From Candidatus Kapaibacterium sp. (lineage in GTDB: Bacteria; Bacteroidota; Ignavibacteria; Kapaibacteriales; HRBIN21), in the NCBI GenBank assembly GCA_938084565.1, contig CALKEU010000004.1:121103-185102 (forward strand): a DNA stretch of 64,000 bases. The letters are read 5' to 3'. Below, piece after piece: positions 18,477 through 28,100 of the stretch. The translations under genes were made by a program, and so were the position numbers. Positions within the stretch are counted from its first letter, which is position 1. Each line of letters begins with the position of its first letter. Below the pieces are notes generated by a model, which saw nothing but the letters and a program-made list of their open reading frames with translations, had not been told where the DNA came from and searched no databases.

Positions 18477-19622
18477 ATGCTACGTGTCGGCATTGTGTGC
18501 TACCCAACCTACGGCGGCAGTGGGGTTGTTGCCACAGAGTTAGGCAAAGCATTGGCGCAGCGCGGCTACCAAGTCCACTTCATCACCTACGCTCTGCCCT
18601 GGCGTTTAGACGCTTTTCACGACAACATCTTCTTCCACGAGGTGGAGATCCCCAACTACCCGCTGTTCGAATTCCAGCTCTACTCGCTGGCCTTGGCTGG
18701 CAAGCTCGTCGATGTAGCTCGCTACGAGCGACTGGACATTCTGCACGTCCACTATGCTATCCCGCATGCGGTCAGCGGCTACCTCATGCAGCGGATGCTA
18801 TGGGAACACCACGGCATCCACGTACCGCTTGTCACGACACTCCACGGCACTGATATCACGCTCGTGGGGCTTGAGCCGAGCTTTCACCCCGTGGTGCGTT
18901 TCTCGCTCGAGCACTCTGATGCTATCACTGCCGTCTCGTCCTTCCTGGCCGAGAAGACCCGTCATCAATTCCACATCCAGCGTCCCATCGAGGTTATCCC
19001 CAATTTTGTCGACACAGCACTCTTTGCCCCCCGCCCGAGCGCCGAGCTTCGGCAGCAATTTGCTCCTCATGGCGAACACATTCTCATCCACGTTTCGAAC
19101 TTCCGTCCCGTTAAACGCTCTCCCGACACGGTCCGGATCCTTGCAGAGGTACGCTCCGCCGTACCGGCTAAGCTCATTCTCATCGGGGATGGCCCCGAAC
19201 GCAGTGAAGTTGAACGCCTCGCCCGTCAGCTAGGCGTGGATGAACACATCCGCTGCCTTGGCAAGCAGCTTGTCACTCCCGAGGTGCTCTCCATTGCCGA
19301 TATCTTCTTGCTGCCGAGCCAATCGGAGAGCTTCGGGCTTGCTGCGCTGGAGGCAATGAGCTGTGGGGTTCCGGTAGTGGCGACAACTGCAGGAGGCATT
19401 GCCGAACTGGTGCACCACGGTGAAACGGGGTTCCTGGCCGAAATTGGGGATACCGAGCGGATGGCTCGCTACTGCATTGAGCTTCTCTGCAATCCGAAGA
19501 AGTTGCAATCCTTCCGTGACCGAGCTCGCCAGCGCGCCCTGGCCTACGACGTCAACCTCATCGTTCCGCTCTACGAACAGCTCTACCATCGCGTCCGAGA
19601 GCAGGTGCAGGTCCCAGCCTAG
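18477..19622 (+). CDS. bshA: N-acetyl-alpha-D-glucosaminyl L-malate synthase BshA
   Basis: First enzyme of bacillithiol synthesis: a GT4-family glycosyltransferase joining N-acetylglucosamine from UDP-GlcNAc to L-malate. The 381-residue sequence opens VGIVCYPTYGGSGVVATELGKAL, the diagnostic BshA N-terminus, with HVHYAIPHA and TLHGTDITLVG in the acceptor half. The nucleotide-sugar half has SQSESFGLAALEAMSCGVPVVATTAGG. An AGAGGACGGGGCTC ribosome-binding sequence precedes the ATG. The stop overlaps scpB on the opposite strand by 4 bases. The later steps (bshB, bshC) are not in this window. The DinB-like protein at 44254 belongs to a superfamily that includes bacillithiol transferases, but a functional link is only a possibility. 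Confidence 0.94.
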   Translation: MLRVGIVCYPTYGGSGVVATELGKALAQRGYQVHFITYALPWRLDAFHDNIFFHEVEIPNYPLFEFQLYSLALAGKLVDVARYERLDILHVHYAIPHAVSGYLMQRMLWEHHGIHVPLVTTLHGTDITLVGLEPSFHPVVRFSLEHSDAITAVSSFLAEKTRHQFHIQRPIEVIPNFVDTALFAPRPSAELRQQFAPHGEHILIHVSNFRPVKRSPDTVRILAEVRSAVPAKLILIGDGPERSEVERLARQLGVDEHIRCLGKQLVTPEVLSIADIFLLPSQSESFGLAALEAMSCGVPVVATTAGGIAELVHHGETGFLAEIGDTERMARYCIELLCNPKKLQSFRDRARQRALAYDVNLIVPLYEQLYHRVREQVQVPA

Positions 19623-20260
19623 AGAGCATCTCTATCGGAGTGAGTCAGGAGGCGAAGCTGCTGAAGCCGAGCGTCGAAGGCCTCGGCTGGAACAGCCTCG
19701 AAGAGCTGCAGAGCAGGCGACCGCTGAAGCTCCTCCAGAGGCGGGAGCTCCTCCAGAGAATTGAGCCCGAACAACTGCAAAAACTGTGGGGTAGTCCCAT
19801 ATAGGGCCGGCCGTCCCGGGGCCGCAGCATGTCCGACAACGCACACAAGCCCCCGGTCAAGGAGAGATTGGAGAACTTCGCCGGAGGAGACACCCCGAAG
19901 AGCATCGATGTCAGCTCGTGTGACGGGCTGTCGGTACGCAACAATGGCCAATACCTCCAGAGCTGCTTGGGAGAGGCGACGTCGCAGACGGGCACCGAAA
20001 GCCCGCTCTAGCCACTGAGCCGCTTCTGGAGTAGCCGCCAATGCATAGTACCCGCCAGACTGCCATACCCGGTATGGACGACCACTGCTTTCGAGCTCCT
20101 GATTGAGCTCGAGCACAAGACGCTCCACGTCAGCCGTGCTGAGTGCTCCCGCAGGCAATTGCATCGCCAGGGCCACGCGATGGGCAAGCTCTTGGGCACT
20201 CAGCGGCCCCTCACTGGCAAACAGCAGCGCTTCGATGACTCGATGCAGCATCGCCTCCAT
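19619..20260 (-). CDS. scpB: segregation and condensation protein B
   Basis: Kleisin-interacting winged-helix subunit of the SMC-ScpAB condensin. About 213 residues, opening MEAMLHRVIEALLFASEGPLSAQELA. The family core ALEVLAIVAYRQPVTRADIDALRGV and the GRPALYGTTPQFLQLFGL segment, both characteristic of ScpB, follow. The frame opens at 20287; ATGs at 20260 and 20251 are both possible, and I use 20260. It overlaps the 3' end of scpA by 50 bases on the same strand, so the pair is probably translationally coupled. Confidence 0.93.
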   Translation of the reverse strand: MEAMLHRVIEALLFASEGPLSAQELAHRVALAMQLPAGALSTADVERLVLELNQELESSGRPYRVWQSGGYYALAATPEAAQWLERAFGARLRRRLSQAALEVLAIVAYRQPVTRADIDALRGVSSGEVLQSLLDRGLVCVVGHAAAPGRPALYGTTPQFLQLFGLNSLEELPPLEELQRSPALQLFEAVPAEAFDARLQQLRLLTHSDRDAL

Positions 20261-20999
20261 CACCACCGTCCCTGGTTGATTCGACACCAGCGCTCAGCAG
20301 GATCTCTCCAAACACTTCCTCCTGTTCAGCCGACAGCTGTCCCTGGCGAAGGAGCTCCAGAAGAGCTAGAAAGAAGCGCACAGCGTCCGCACGCGTACGC
20401 CCCTGCACGAAAGTGCGAAAGGGCACTCGGGCTTTGCCTGTCACAGCTTCCAGTAGCTGCACAGCACATTCCTCAACTGACAGGCCCCCCTCTTGCAGAG
20501 ATAGCGGCACGACGAGGTGTCCCAGACGCTGGAGCAATCCCTGCAAGGCCTCTACCAATGCCTGCGGTGCGAGGGATTCGAGCAGAGGCTGCCCGCGACG
20601 CTGCCACTCCAATGAAGCCGCCCGCGGGATGAAATCATGCCGCATACGCTCGCGCAGGGCCGCTGCAGCACACTTGTAGCGCCGGTACTCGAGGAGACGC
20701 TGCTGCAGTAGCCTTGCTTCGTGCTCCTGAGAGTCTTCCCCTACTGCAGCCTCTTCCGCGGGCCGATGCAGTAACCAGCGCAGCTTGACAGCGAGGAGCT
20801 CTGCCGCGAGCACGAGGAACTCCGCTGCACCCTCCAGATCCGCCTCCTCCACCCAGCGCATGCTCTCCAGAAATTGCTCCACGAGCCGGCTAACAGGCAC
20901 CTCTGCTATGGGAAACTCCCTGTGCTGAACGAAGAAGAGTAGCACATCCAGCGGCCCTTCAAACCCGGGCAGGCGCACTCTGTAACTGCTCGTCAGCAT
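20211..20999 (-). CDS. scpA: segregation and condensation protein A
   Basis: Kleisin subunit of the SMC-ScpAB complex, linking SMC heads and ScpB during chromosome condensation. The 262 residues open YRVRLPGFEGPLDVLLFFVQHREFPIAEVPV, a textbook ScpA start. It then has FLVLAAELLAVKLRWLL, a charged linker, and a C-terminal winged-helix region ending FFLALLELLRQGQLSAEQEEVFGEILL. The final about 20 residues are low-complexity and overlap scpB. Its 5' end overlaps the end of alr by 41 bases, giving an alr-scpA-scpB chain on the minus strand. Confidence 0.93.
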   Translation of the reverse strand: MLTSSYRVRLPGFEGPLDVLLFFVQHREFPIAEVPVSRLVEQFLESMRWVEEADLEGAAEFLVLAAELLAVKLRWLLHRPAEEAAVGEDSQEHEARLLQQRLLEYRRYKCAAAALRERMRHDFIPRAASLEWQRRGQPLLESLAPQALVEALQGLLQRLGHLVVPLSLQEGGLSVEECAVQLLEAVTGKARVPFRTFVQGRTRADAVRFFLALLELLRQGQLSAEQEEVFGEILLSAGVESTRDGGDGGDAASSHRSAAVCQ

Positions 21000-22137
21000 C
21001 GTAGAGTTGCTCCGTGCCTACGTACAGCCTCGGCACCCGTATACTCAGCCCGCTGAGCACCTCGTAGGGAATGGAGCGCATCCAGCAGGCCAGCTCATCG
21101 GCCCAGATTGCTTCCGCCCCCTGTTCTCCGAGCAGCACTACTTCATCGCCGATCTGGACTGGCTCATCCCCGACATCGACCACGATCTCATCCATGCATA
21201 CCGCCCCCACAACGGGGAAGCGCTTCCCGTGGATGAGGCATACAGCTCGCCCACCCAAGCTGTAGCGATAGCCGTCAGCGTAACCTATCGGTACGGTGAC
21301 CACTGTCGTCTCACGCTCAGCAACGTAAAACCGATGGTAACTCACCCCATCGCCCGGCCGGAGGCGACGGCAGTCCACCACACGGCTCTTCACCTGCAGA
21401 GCGGGTCTGACCGGCAATCGCTCGCCCTCCCATGGCTGGTAGCCATAGAGTACAATCCCCGGGCGCACCAACGTGGCCCAAGTCTCTGGGAAACGTACCA
21501 GTGCCGCTGAATTAGCGGCGTGAATGTACGGTACTGAAAAACCCGCCCTCCGCACGCGCTGGACCACCTCCTGGAACTGCCGCCACTGGGTCCAGAGGAA
21601 GCTCGCATCCGGCTCATCGGCGCTGGCAAAGTGGGTCCACAAGCCCACCAGCTCAAGACCCTCAAGCTCTCGCAAGCGCTCGAGGAATCCCTCCACTGCC
21701 GCTGGTTCTATCCCCTCCCGATGCATGCCCGTATCGACAGCCAGGTGGATGCGGATTCGCACTCCCCGCCGCCGTGCCTCAGCCGCAAAGTGTTCCATGA
21801 CAGAGAGCGAACACGCTACCGCCTGCAACTCAAACTGGCAGTAGAGCGCAGCCTCCTCCGGCTGTGGGGGGGTCAGAACAAGGATAGGCGCAGGATTGCC
21901 CGCCTGGCGCAGCTGAATCCCCTCCTGCACATAGGCAACCCCTAACATTGCCGCCCCCTCTTGCCGGAAGATCTCTGCACACTCTATCAGCCCGTGCCCA
22001 TACGCATTGGCTTTGACAACTGCCAGAATGGCTCTCCCTGCCACATACTCCTGCACAATGCGGAAATTCTGCCGCAGCTGCTCGGTATCGACTACTGCAA
22101 CGGTTGCCCGCATGGGAGGAACGCCCGCCGAACTCAT
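20959..22137 (-). CDS. alr: alanine racemase
   Basis: PLP enzyme making D-alanine for peptidoglycan. The PLP lysine is K42 in ILAVVKANAYGHG. Further family segments are THFASADEPD, RPGIVLYGYQP and the C-terminal domain with VPIGYADGYRYSLGG and VGAVCMDEIVVDVGD. The start at 22137 (MSSAGV) is chosen; ATG at 22113 (MRATVAVVD) is also plausible. The family ends near IRVPRLYV, yet about 19 more residues follow, encoded where the frame overlaps the start of scpA by 41 bases. It lies 52 bases downstream of the sigma factor gene. Confidence 0.93.
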   Translation of the reverse strand: MSSAGVPPMRATVAVVDTEQLRQNFRIVQEYVAGRAILAVVKANAYGHGLIECAEIFRQEGAAMLGVAYVQEGIQLRQAGNPAPILVLTPPQPEEAALYCQFELQAVACSLSVMEHFAAEARRRGVRIRIHLAVDTGMHREGIEPAAVEGFLERLRELEGLELVGLWTHFASADEPDASFLWTQWRQFQEVVQRVRRAGFSVPYIHAANSAALVRFPETWATLVRPGIVLYGYQPWEGERLPVRPALQVKSRVVDCRRLRPGDGVSYHRFYVAERETTVVTVPIGYADGYRYSLGGRAVCLIHGKRFPVVGAVCMDEIVVDVGDEPVQIGDEVVLLGEQGAEAIWADELACWMRSIPYEVLSGLSIRVPRLYVGTEQLYDADEQLQSAPARV

Positions 22138-22189
22138 GTACTGGCGCCAATGACGCACAAGGCAGCCGCACAGTACATGCAGCGGGGAC

Positions 22190-22879
22190 TCAATTCATCC
22201 GCTCGTCGTAATTCCCCAAGACCTCTGCGTGAGCGCTGAGCTCGTCGTAGAGCCACTGCAGCTTCTTGCGTAGATGGAGGACGGCGTACCGTTTCCGCGC
22301 CAGCAACGTGTTAATGTTGATCCCCGTCTCCTCGGCCATTTCGCGGAAGGAGATGCCTTCGAACTCGTTTTTGACGAATACCTCCCGCTGCTCCGGTGGT
22401 AGCTCAGCCAGCGCTTCCTGAATGGCATCCCAAATGCGTCGGCGCAGGTGCTCCCGCTCCGGGCTGTAGCGAGCATCGGAGAGCAAATTCTCGAAGCTCT
22501 CCATCCCCTCTTCCTGCTGGACTGGGGTCTGGACATCGGAGAAGCTTTCGGCACGCTTCTTCCGGTATGAGTCGATGATACGGTTCCGGACAGCTGTAAA
22601 GACCCACGAGGCCACGTTCTCAATAGGTCCTTCCACAGTAGCTGCTGCCGCAAGCACATTGGCAAAGACATCCTGGAGAATGTCTTCCGCTTCCTCCTGC
22701 GTGCGGACGCGTTGTCGAATGAAACCCAAAAACCGCTTGCGGTCGGTACGGTAGAGACGTTCGATCTCGGCTACCAAGGCTTCGTACTGAGCACGCCGCT
22801 CCGGCGGTACCTGCTCCGGTGGCAGCTGCACCCGCCCCTTTCGCCGCCGCCGCTGGCTCATTGGCGCCTGCTCCATCAT
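22190..22879 (-). CDS. RNA polymerase sigma factor, ECF (sigma-70 family)
   Basis: Alternative sigma factor of about 229 residues. Region 2 is seen in QRVRTQEEAEDILQDVFANVLAAA and SWVFTAVRNRIIDSYRKKRAE. Region 4 is seen in LAELPPEQREVFVKNEFEGISFREMAEETGININTLLARKRYAVLHLRKKL. The N-terminal about 45 residues are basic and not part of the core. The frame is open to 22957; I chose the ATG at 22879, which has GAGGAG nine bases upstream, over the ATG at 22912. No anti-sigma gene is adjacent: neighbours are hutU upstream and alr downstream. Its signal and regulon are not evident. Confidence 0.9.
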   Translation of the reverse strand: MMEQAPMSQRRRRKGRVQLPPEQVPPERRAQYEALVAEIERLYRTDRKRFLGFIRQRVRTQEEAEDILQDVFANVLAAAATVEGPIENVASWVFTAVRNRIIDSYRKKRAESFSDVQTPVQQEEGMESFENLLSDARYSPEREHLRRRIWDAIQEALAELPPEQREVFVKNEFEGISFREMAEETGININTLLARKRYAVLHLRKKLQWLYDELSAHAEVLGNYDERMN

Positions 22880-22975
22880 GATTGTCAGCTCCTCGCGTTG
22901 CCGTCGTGTCATTGGATGCCCACACTCTACCTGTCGTTTAGACTCACTGTGTGACACTTCCGTTACACCACGCCG

Positions 22976-24643
22976 TCACAGTGTGCGCATTGGGATGCGG
23001 ATACCAAAGCGCTGCGCTGTCTGAAGCGCCTCCGGATATCCAGCATCGGCATGACGTAGGATACCAACGAGCGGATCGTAGGTCAACACCCGTTCTAACC
23101 GCTTCTCCGCTTCCGGAGTTCCATCTGCTACAATCACCATGCCAGCATGCAGCGACAATCCCATCCCCACGCCTCCACCATGGTGGAAGGATACCCACGT
23201 TGCCCCACCGATGGCATTGAGGGCAAAGTTAAAGTAGACCCAATCAGCGATGGCATCTGAGCCATCCAGCATGCTCTCCGTCTCCCGATAGGGCGAGGCA
23301 ACGGAACCACAGTCCAGATGATCCCGCCCGATGACGATGGGTGCTGATACCTTCCCAGTACGCACAAGCCAGTTAAAGAGCTTTCCCGCTTCAGCACGTT
23401 CTCCGTAGCCCAACCAGCAGATCCGGGCCGGTAGACCCTGGAAACGCACAACACGCTGTGCCTGTGGAATCCAGCGTTGCAAGACTTCGTCCTGGGGGAA
23501 CAGCTCCAAGATAGCCTGATCTGTCACGAGCAAATCGCGCGGATCGCCCGACAGCACCACCCAGCGGAATGGCCCACGACCCTCACAGAAGAGCGGCCGG
23601 ATATAGGCTGGAACAAAGCCCGGAAAGGCAAAGGCGTCTTCTACCCCACCGTACTCCTTGGCAATGCCACGAATATTGTTCCCGTAGTCAAACACGACCG
23701 CCCCTCGACGGTGGAATTCAAGCATGGTGCGGACGTGGAGGGCAATCGAACGGTACGCCTCCTCTAGATATCGGTCTGGGTCGAGGCGCCGGAGCTGGTC
23801 GGCCTCCGCTTTCGTATACCCAGCCGGATAGTAGCCGTTCAGTGGATCATGAGCCGCTGTCTGGTCGGTGACCACATCTGGGATGATGCCGCGGCGCAGA
23901 ATCTCCGGATGCACCTCGGCAGCATTTCCAACAAGGCCGATGGCGATAGGCTCCCCTTTCGCTTTACTCTCCAGGATCCGCTCCAGAGCTTCGTCGAGGT
24001 CGTAGAGCTTGTACTGGCAGTATCCACTGCGCACCCGTCGGTCGATGCGCTCTTCGTCCACTTCCACACATAGGACGGCAGCTCCATTCATGAGGCCAGC
24101 GAGGGGCTGTGCGCCTCCCATTCCACCCATTCCAGCCGTGAGCAGGAAGCGCCCATGGAGCGTCCCGCCAAAGTGCTGTCGCGCACAAGCGGCAAAGGTC
24201 TCGTAAGTTCCCTGCAAAATCCCCTGCGTACCGATGTAGATCCACGACCCCGCTGTCATCTGCCCATACATGATGAGCCCAAGGGCATCCAAGCGCCGAA
24301 ACTCTTCCCAGGTAGCCCACTTCGGCACAAGGTTGCTATTGGCAATGATGACTCGCGGAGCATCCTCGTACGTCCGTACAATCCCCACGGGTTTGCCGGA
24401 CTGTACCAGGAGTGTCTCATCAGGCTCAAGCTGTTGGAGGCAGCGCAGGAGAGCATCGAGGCACTCCCAATTACGTGCTGCTTTCCCCAACCCGCCATAG
24501 ACGATCAGTTCGTCGGGCTTTTCGGCCACCTCTGGATCGAGGTTGTTGAGCAGCATACGATAGGCTGCCTCGATCTGCCAGCTCTTACAGGTGCGCTGTG
24601 TCCCTCGAGGCGCTCGTAGCACGCGCTGCTGTACCACGCTCAT
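22976..24643 (-). CDS. hutU: urocanate hydratase
   Basis: Second enzyme of histidine degradation, hydrating urocanate to imidazolone propionate with tightly bound NAD. The 555-residue length is normal. Recognisable blocks are [70 protein letters not shown] and [14 protein letters not shown], all characteristic of the family. It overlaps the preceding DUF971 gene by ATGA. No other hut genes (hutH, hutI, hutG) are in this window, so the pathway cannot be judged complete here. The 97 bases to the sigma factor gene hold no clear terminator. Confidence 0.95.
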   Translation of the reverse strand: MSVVQQRVLRAPRGTQRTCKSWQIEAAYRMLLNNLDPEVAEKPDELIVYGGLGKAARNWECLDALLRCLQQLEPDETLLVQSGKPVGIVRTYEDAPRVIIANSNLVPKWATWEEFRRLDALGLIMYGQMTAGSWIYIGTQGILQGTYETFAACARQHFGGTLHGRFLLTAGMGGMGGAQPLAGLMNGAAVLCVEVDEERIDRRVRSGYCQYKLYDLDEALERILESKAKGEPIAIGLVGNAAEVHPEILRRGIIPDVVTDQTAAHDPLNGYYPAGYTKAEADQLRRLDPDRYLEEAYRSIALHVRTMLEFHRRGAVVFDYGNNIRGIAKEYGGVEDAFAFPGFVPAYIRPLFCEGRGPFRWVVLSGDPRDLLVTDQAILELFPQDEVLQRWIPQAQRVVRFQGLPARICWLGYGERAEAGKLFNWLVRTGKVSAPIVIGRDHLDCGSVASPYRETESMLDGSDAIADWVYFNFALNAIGGATWVSFHHGGGVGMGLSLHAGMVIVADGTPEAEKRLERVLTYDPLVGILRHADAGYPEALQTAQRFGIRIPMRTL

Positions 24644-24993
24644 GGTGTCTCAACTGCACTTGTCCCACCCATAGGCGGCTCCTCCTGGAGCCCCTCCGTC
24701 TCACAGAGCTGCCGGAGCAGCTCCCAGGGATAGATTCCCGTGTCGTGCCCATCTTTCCACACAGCCCGAAGTCCGTAGTTACCCACTGGCTCGAGCGCAA
24801 CCAATTCGTACATCCCCGGCGCTACAACCCGTACCGGGAGAATGTATCGGTCGAAGACCTGTTCTCCTTGACAGAGTGCACAGGGGCATCGATCTCGCAG
24901 AACCGCTACCGGGAGATACACCTCCAGCCCGTCATCCCAGTGGCAGCGGAGAAGATCCGGACGCGCCCGCCGAAGAGCTATCAGACGTGCCAT
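24640..24993 (-). CDS. DUF971 (gamma-butyrobetaine hydroxylase-like N-terminal) domain protein
   Basis: Small cytosolic protein of 117 residues consisting of one DUF971 domain. It has [27 protein letters not shown], with the conserved CPCAxC cysteines, then [26 protein letters not shown]. The domain is often a zinc-binding module and in bacteria is frequently found beside Fe-S assembly or other enzymes; its role is unproven. The start at 24993 has GGAGG five bases upstream; the longer frame to 25077 is not supported. Its stop overlaps the hutU start (ATGA), so it is coupled to hutU. Confidence 0.86.
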   Translation of the reverse strand: MARLIALRRARPDLLRCHWDDGLEVYLPVAVLRDRCPCALCQGEQVFDRYILPVRVVAPGMYELVALEPVGNYGLRAVWKDGHDTGIYPWELLRQLCETEGLQEEPPMGGTSAVETP

Positions 24994-25002
24994 GACGTCC
25001 TC

Positions 25003-25010
25003 CAAACTTA
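25003..25010 (-). promoter_or_regulatory. TAnnTTTG element (TAAGTTTG) upstream of the DUF971-hutU operon
   Basis: Exact consensus match ending 9 bases before the ATG at 24993, overlapping the GGAGG ribosome-binding sequence. If used as a promoter it would give an almost leaderless transcript, so I rate it lower than the other exact copies. Confidence 0.3.
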
Positions 25011-25046
25011 CGGAAAACGCCCCATATATCCCCGCCCCCTCCAGAC

Positions 25047-25084
25047 AAAAAAGGGCGAGGCAGACTCTGGAGTCCACCTCGCCC
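25047..25084 (-). terminator. intrinsic terminator of the 1403-residue T9SS cargo gene
   Basis: An inverted repeat GGGCGAGG (25053-25060) / CCTCGCCC (25077-25084), with further pairing inside (GACT/AGTC), is followed on the minus strand by six T residues (25047-25052). It starts 18 bases after the stop codon at 25103 and separates this gene from the DUF971-hutU operon. Confidence 0.88.
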
Positions 25085-25102
25085 CTGAGTATTGCACCGG
25101 AT

Positions 25103-28100
25103 TCAGTTCACAATATCCAGCCGTCGCGTCTGGCTATAGGGTCCAGAGATCAGCCGGTAGAAGTAGACACCCGCCGGGAAGGAACGTGTATCGAAGAGGA
25201 GCTCATACTCGCCTGCCTGCTGCTCTTGGTCGACCAACACAGCAACCCGCTCCCCCATAGCATTGAAGAGCTCCAGCCGAACCCATCCGCTGTAGCCAAT
25301 GCTATAGCGTAGCTGTACTGGACCGTGCGCCGGCTGCGGTACGACCTGCTGCAGGCTATACCCAACCGGATTGAGCCGCACAAGGCGCAGGTTCTCTATA
25401 CAGGGCACTGCCAAGCGCAGCAGCCCAGGCTGCTCATCGACGACGACATAAGGCCGATGCAATGGCACCATCTCCACTGGCAATGGGCTCTGGTCAATGG
25501 GCGCCAAGAAGGCTCGCGCTCGGAAGCGGAAGAGCGGATTGACCTCCTGCGTCAGGTACAGCGGTGCTGTCCCTGTCAGCTTCACTTGGAATGCTGAGAG
25601 CGGCTCACCTCCACCCGGGGGTACTTGCTTGGGCAGCGGATGAACATACTCCACCGTCCAGCCCTGTGTGAGCGTCCCAGTAGTGACGATCGCCGAAGGA
25701 TCAAGCACCGGTTCGAGCATGCGCTCGTCGTACCACACCCGTGCTTCGAACTCCTGGATAGCTCCCGCCGTGACATCCCGATCCTCCGGACGCAGCGCTC
25801 TGTCCGGATGTCGTGTGAGCTCGACCGTAATATCGAGCTCCTGCCCCGGGGTTGTGCGATATTCTCCGATCCGCACAACGCCGTAGACACGGCGTCCTTC
25901 GCCCCAGACCCTGGAGTAGGCTTCCCCGATATTTGTCACGTAGCGAATCCGCATACCGTAGGAACGCTCGGCATCCGGTGCAAAGGCAACGTCGATGGGA
26001 TAGTCACTGGAAGGCTCAATCCAGAACCCTGCCGGCGTGAGAATGTCGAAATTGTTCACATCACCGGACTCTTTCTCGATCCGCTCGACGTAAACGCGAG
26101 CGGCACCCGTATTGCGCACATACACTGCCGCAGGTTGCTCCACCCGCAGCGTGACAAAATGCCGCCCGAAATCATAGTCCGTTGCTGCCAGCCCCTGCGA
26201 TATCCCTCGCCCAATAAGCTCGGGCTCCGGTGTCTCGGGTGCGTCTGAAATCACGCGCATCTTCGCCCGATGCTCGCCCACTCGCAGAGCCGTAAAGATA
26301 ATCGGAACATCGGCCGATTCACCCGGCCGCAGCACGAGCCCACGCTCTCGCACCTGCTGCAGGAAGGCTGCCTCAATGCGGAAGGCATCAGCATCATCCC
26401 CGACAATGTGCAAATCACGCACGGTCAGCTCCATTGTCCCCCGGCTCTCGACGGGAGCCACATCTTGCTTGGACTCGCCGACCAGCAGCGTGCCGAAATC
26501 ACGTCCTGCCGCAGCCACATGCGGCTGAAGACCTATCCCCCGCAGTACATCCTCCGCTTCCCGCAGCTCATTGTTATCGTAACCTCGGACGACAACCCGT
26601 GCCTGATATACCCGCTCCTCTGTAGGTTTGAAGTAGGCCGGCAATACAATCCGCATACCCGGCTGGAGCTGCTGCGGCAGAGTGGTCTTGTCGACATAGA
26701 AGGCGTTGCCGTCCCCGGGGAAGCGCGGATCATCCACGACGGCGATATCAGGGTTATTGATCACCGTGTTGCCCGTCACCGTAATGGTCACCTCGCCTCG
26801 GTAGCCGTAATTCCGGTCATCCAGTCGGGCATAGGCATCAGCCACACGGCGCTGCCCCCAGTCATACCCTTGAATAGTTACGTTGGCTTCGATGCCCGTC
26901 CCTCTCCAATCCGAGTAGAGCTTGATCCGGGTTGCATTGGCAGTGAAGAGGGCTCGCGTCTGGTCAGCGCTACCGGCCACCGTTGGCTTGTAGTAGACTC
27001 GGAAGGAATGGCTCTGCCCCGGCTCCAGCCGGAGTGGAAGTGCCTCGAGGAGCCCTTCGGTGCGGAAGTGCGTCTTATCGGACCAATCCACAGCTGTAAT
27101 TTCCAGCGGGATTCGGCCACGACTTTCGATACGGACTATACGCATCCGCTCCGTACCAACAGGGACCGATCCGAAATCGGCATCGTCAACCCACATGACG
27201 GGCTCATCTCCCCGAATCCGCAGCTGCGCCACAGGCATTGGATAGCAGCTCAATTCTGCATAGAGCGAGTCGGTTCGCTCCTGCGGCACCAGTGCTGTTG
27301 CCCGAATACGGACTTCTACCCGATCACCCGGTTGCCCTGCCGGCTGCAGCAGGATGGGGAAATTCTGTGGCTCGAGGATAGTAAACTCGGCCAACCGCTC
27401 CCGCAAGTATAGCCGCTTGATTGTCACCTGCCGTGGCTTGGGATTGCGCACCACCACCGTCTGCTCTCCCACATGCCCGTAGGGTTGCACTCCGAAGTCT
27501 ACCTCTGGAGGCTCGGCCACCACAGATTCGGCAATGTAACGGTACTCCCGCACAACTCGTTTGCCCGAACGTGTGATGACCTCCAAGACAGCATACGCAT
27601 CTTGCCGAGGGTCGAGCAAGCGGAGCTCGAATGACGTCCGTTGGCTCTGGCTGGGCCGGAAATCCTCCGGCAGAATGAGCTCGTAGTTGACCGCTGTGTC
27701 TAGCGCCACGGAAAAGATCCGCGCACACTCGGTCTCGCTCCCTAAGGGTCGTACCTGGACTTGTCCGGTGACGGTGCCACACTCCTCCCGGTCTGTAATG
27801 AGCACTGTGTCCTCACAACGTACCGCGTAGTTGATCCCGGTGGGATATCCGTAGGCAAACCCGGTCTTGCTGAGATCCAAGTTGCCATAGGCGTAGACGG
27901 CAAATTGGGCGCCGTTCCTTCCTTCCACTGTATGATCGCCTGGCGTCACAGCAGCCACAACATAGCCGTAGGGTGTACCCTGGGCGGGCTTGATACCACC
28001 GCTGAACTTATTGCGCAGGCGAACACCATCAAAGTAGATGTTGTCCACCTGGGACATCTCGAAGGTGATCATGACGAAGTTGTCCATCCCCGGCGGCGAG

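Noticed and set aside
22880..22975. Imperfect inverted repeat (CACTGTGA / TCACACAGTG) between hutU and the sigma factor gene as a terminator
   Set aside because: The arms differ by a two-base insertion and no T-run follows.
26270..27412. A 380-codon plus-strand open frame
   Set aside because: Shadow of the large T9SS cargo gene.
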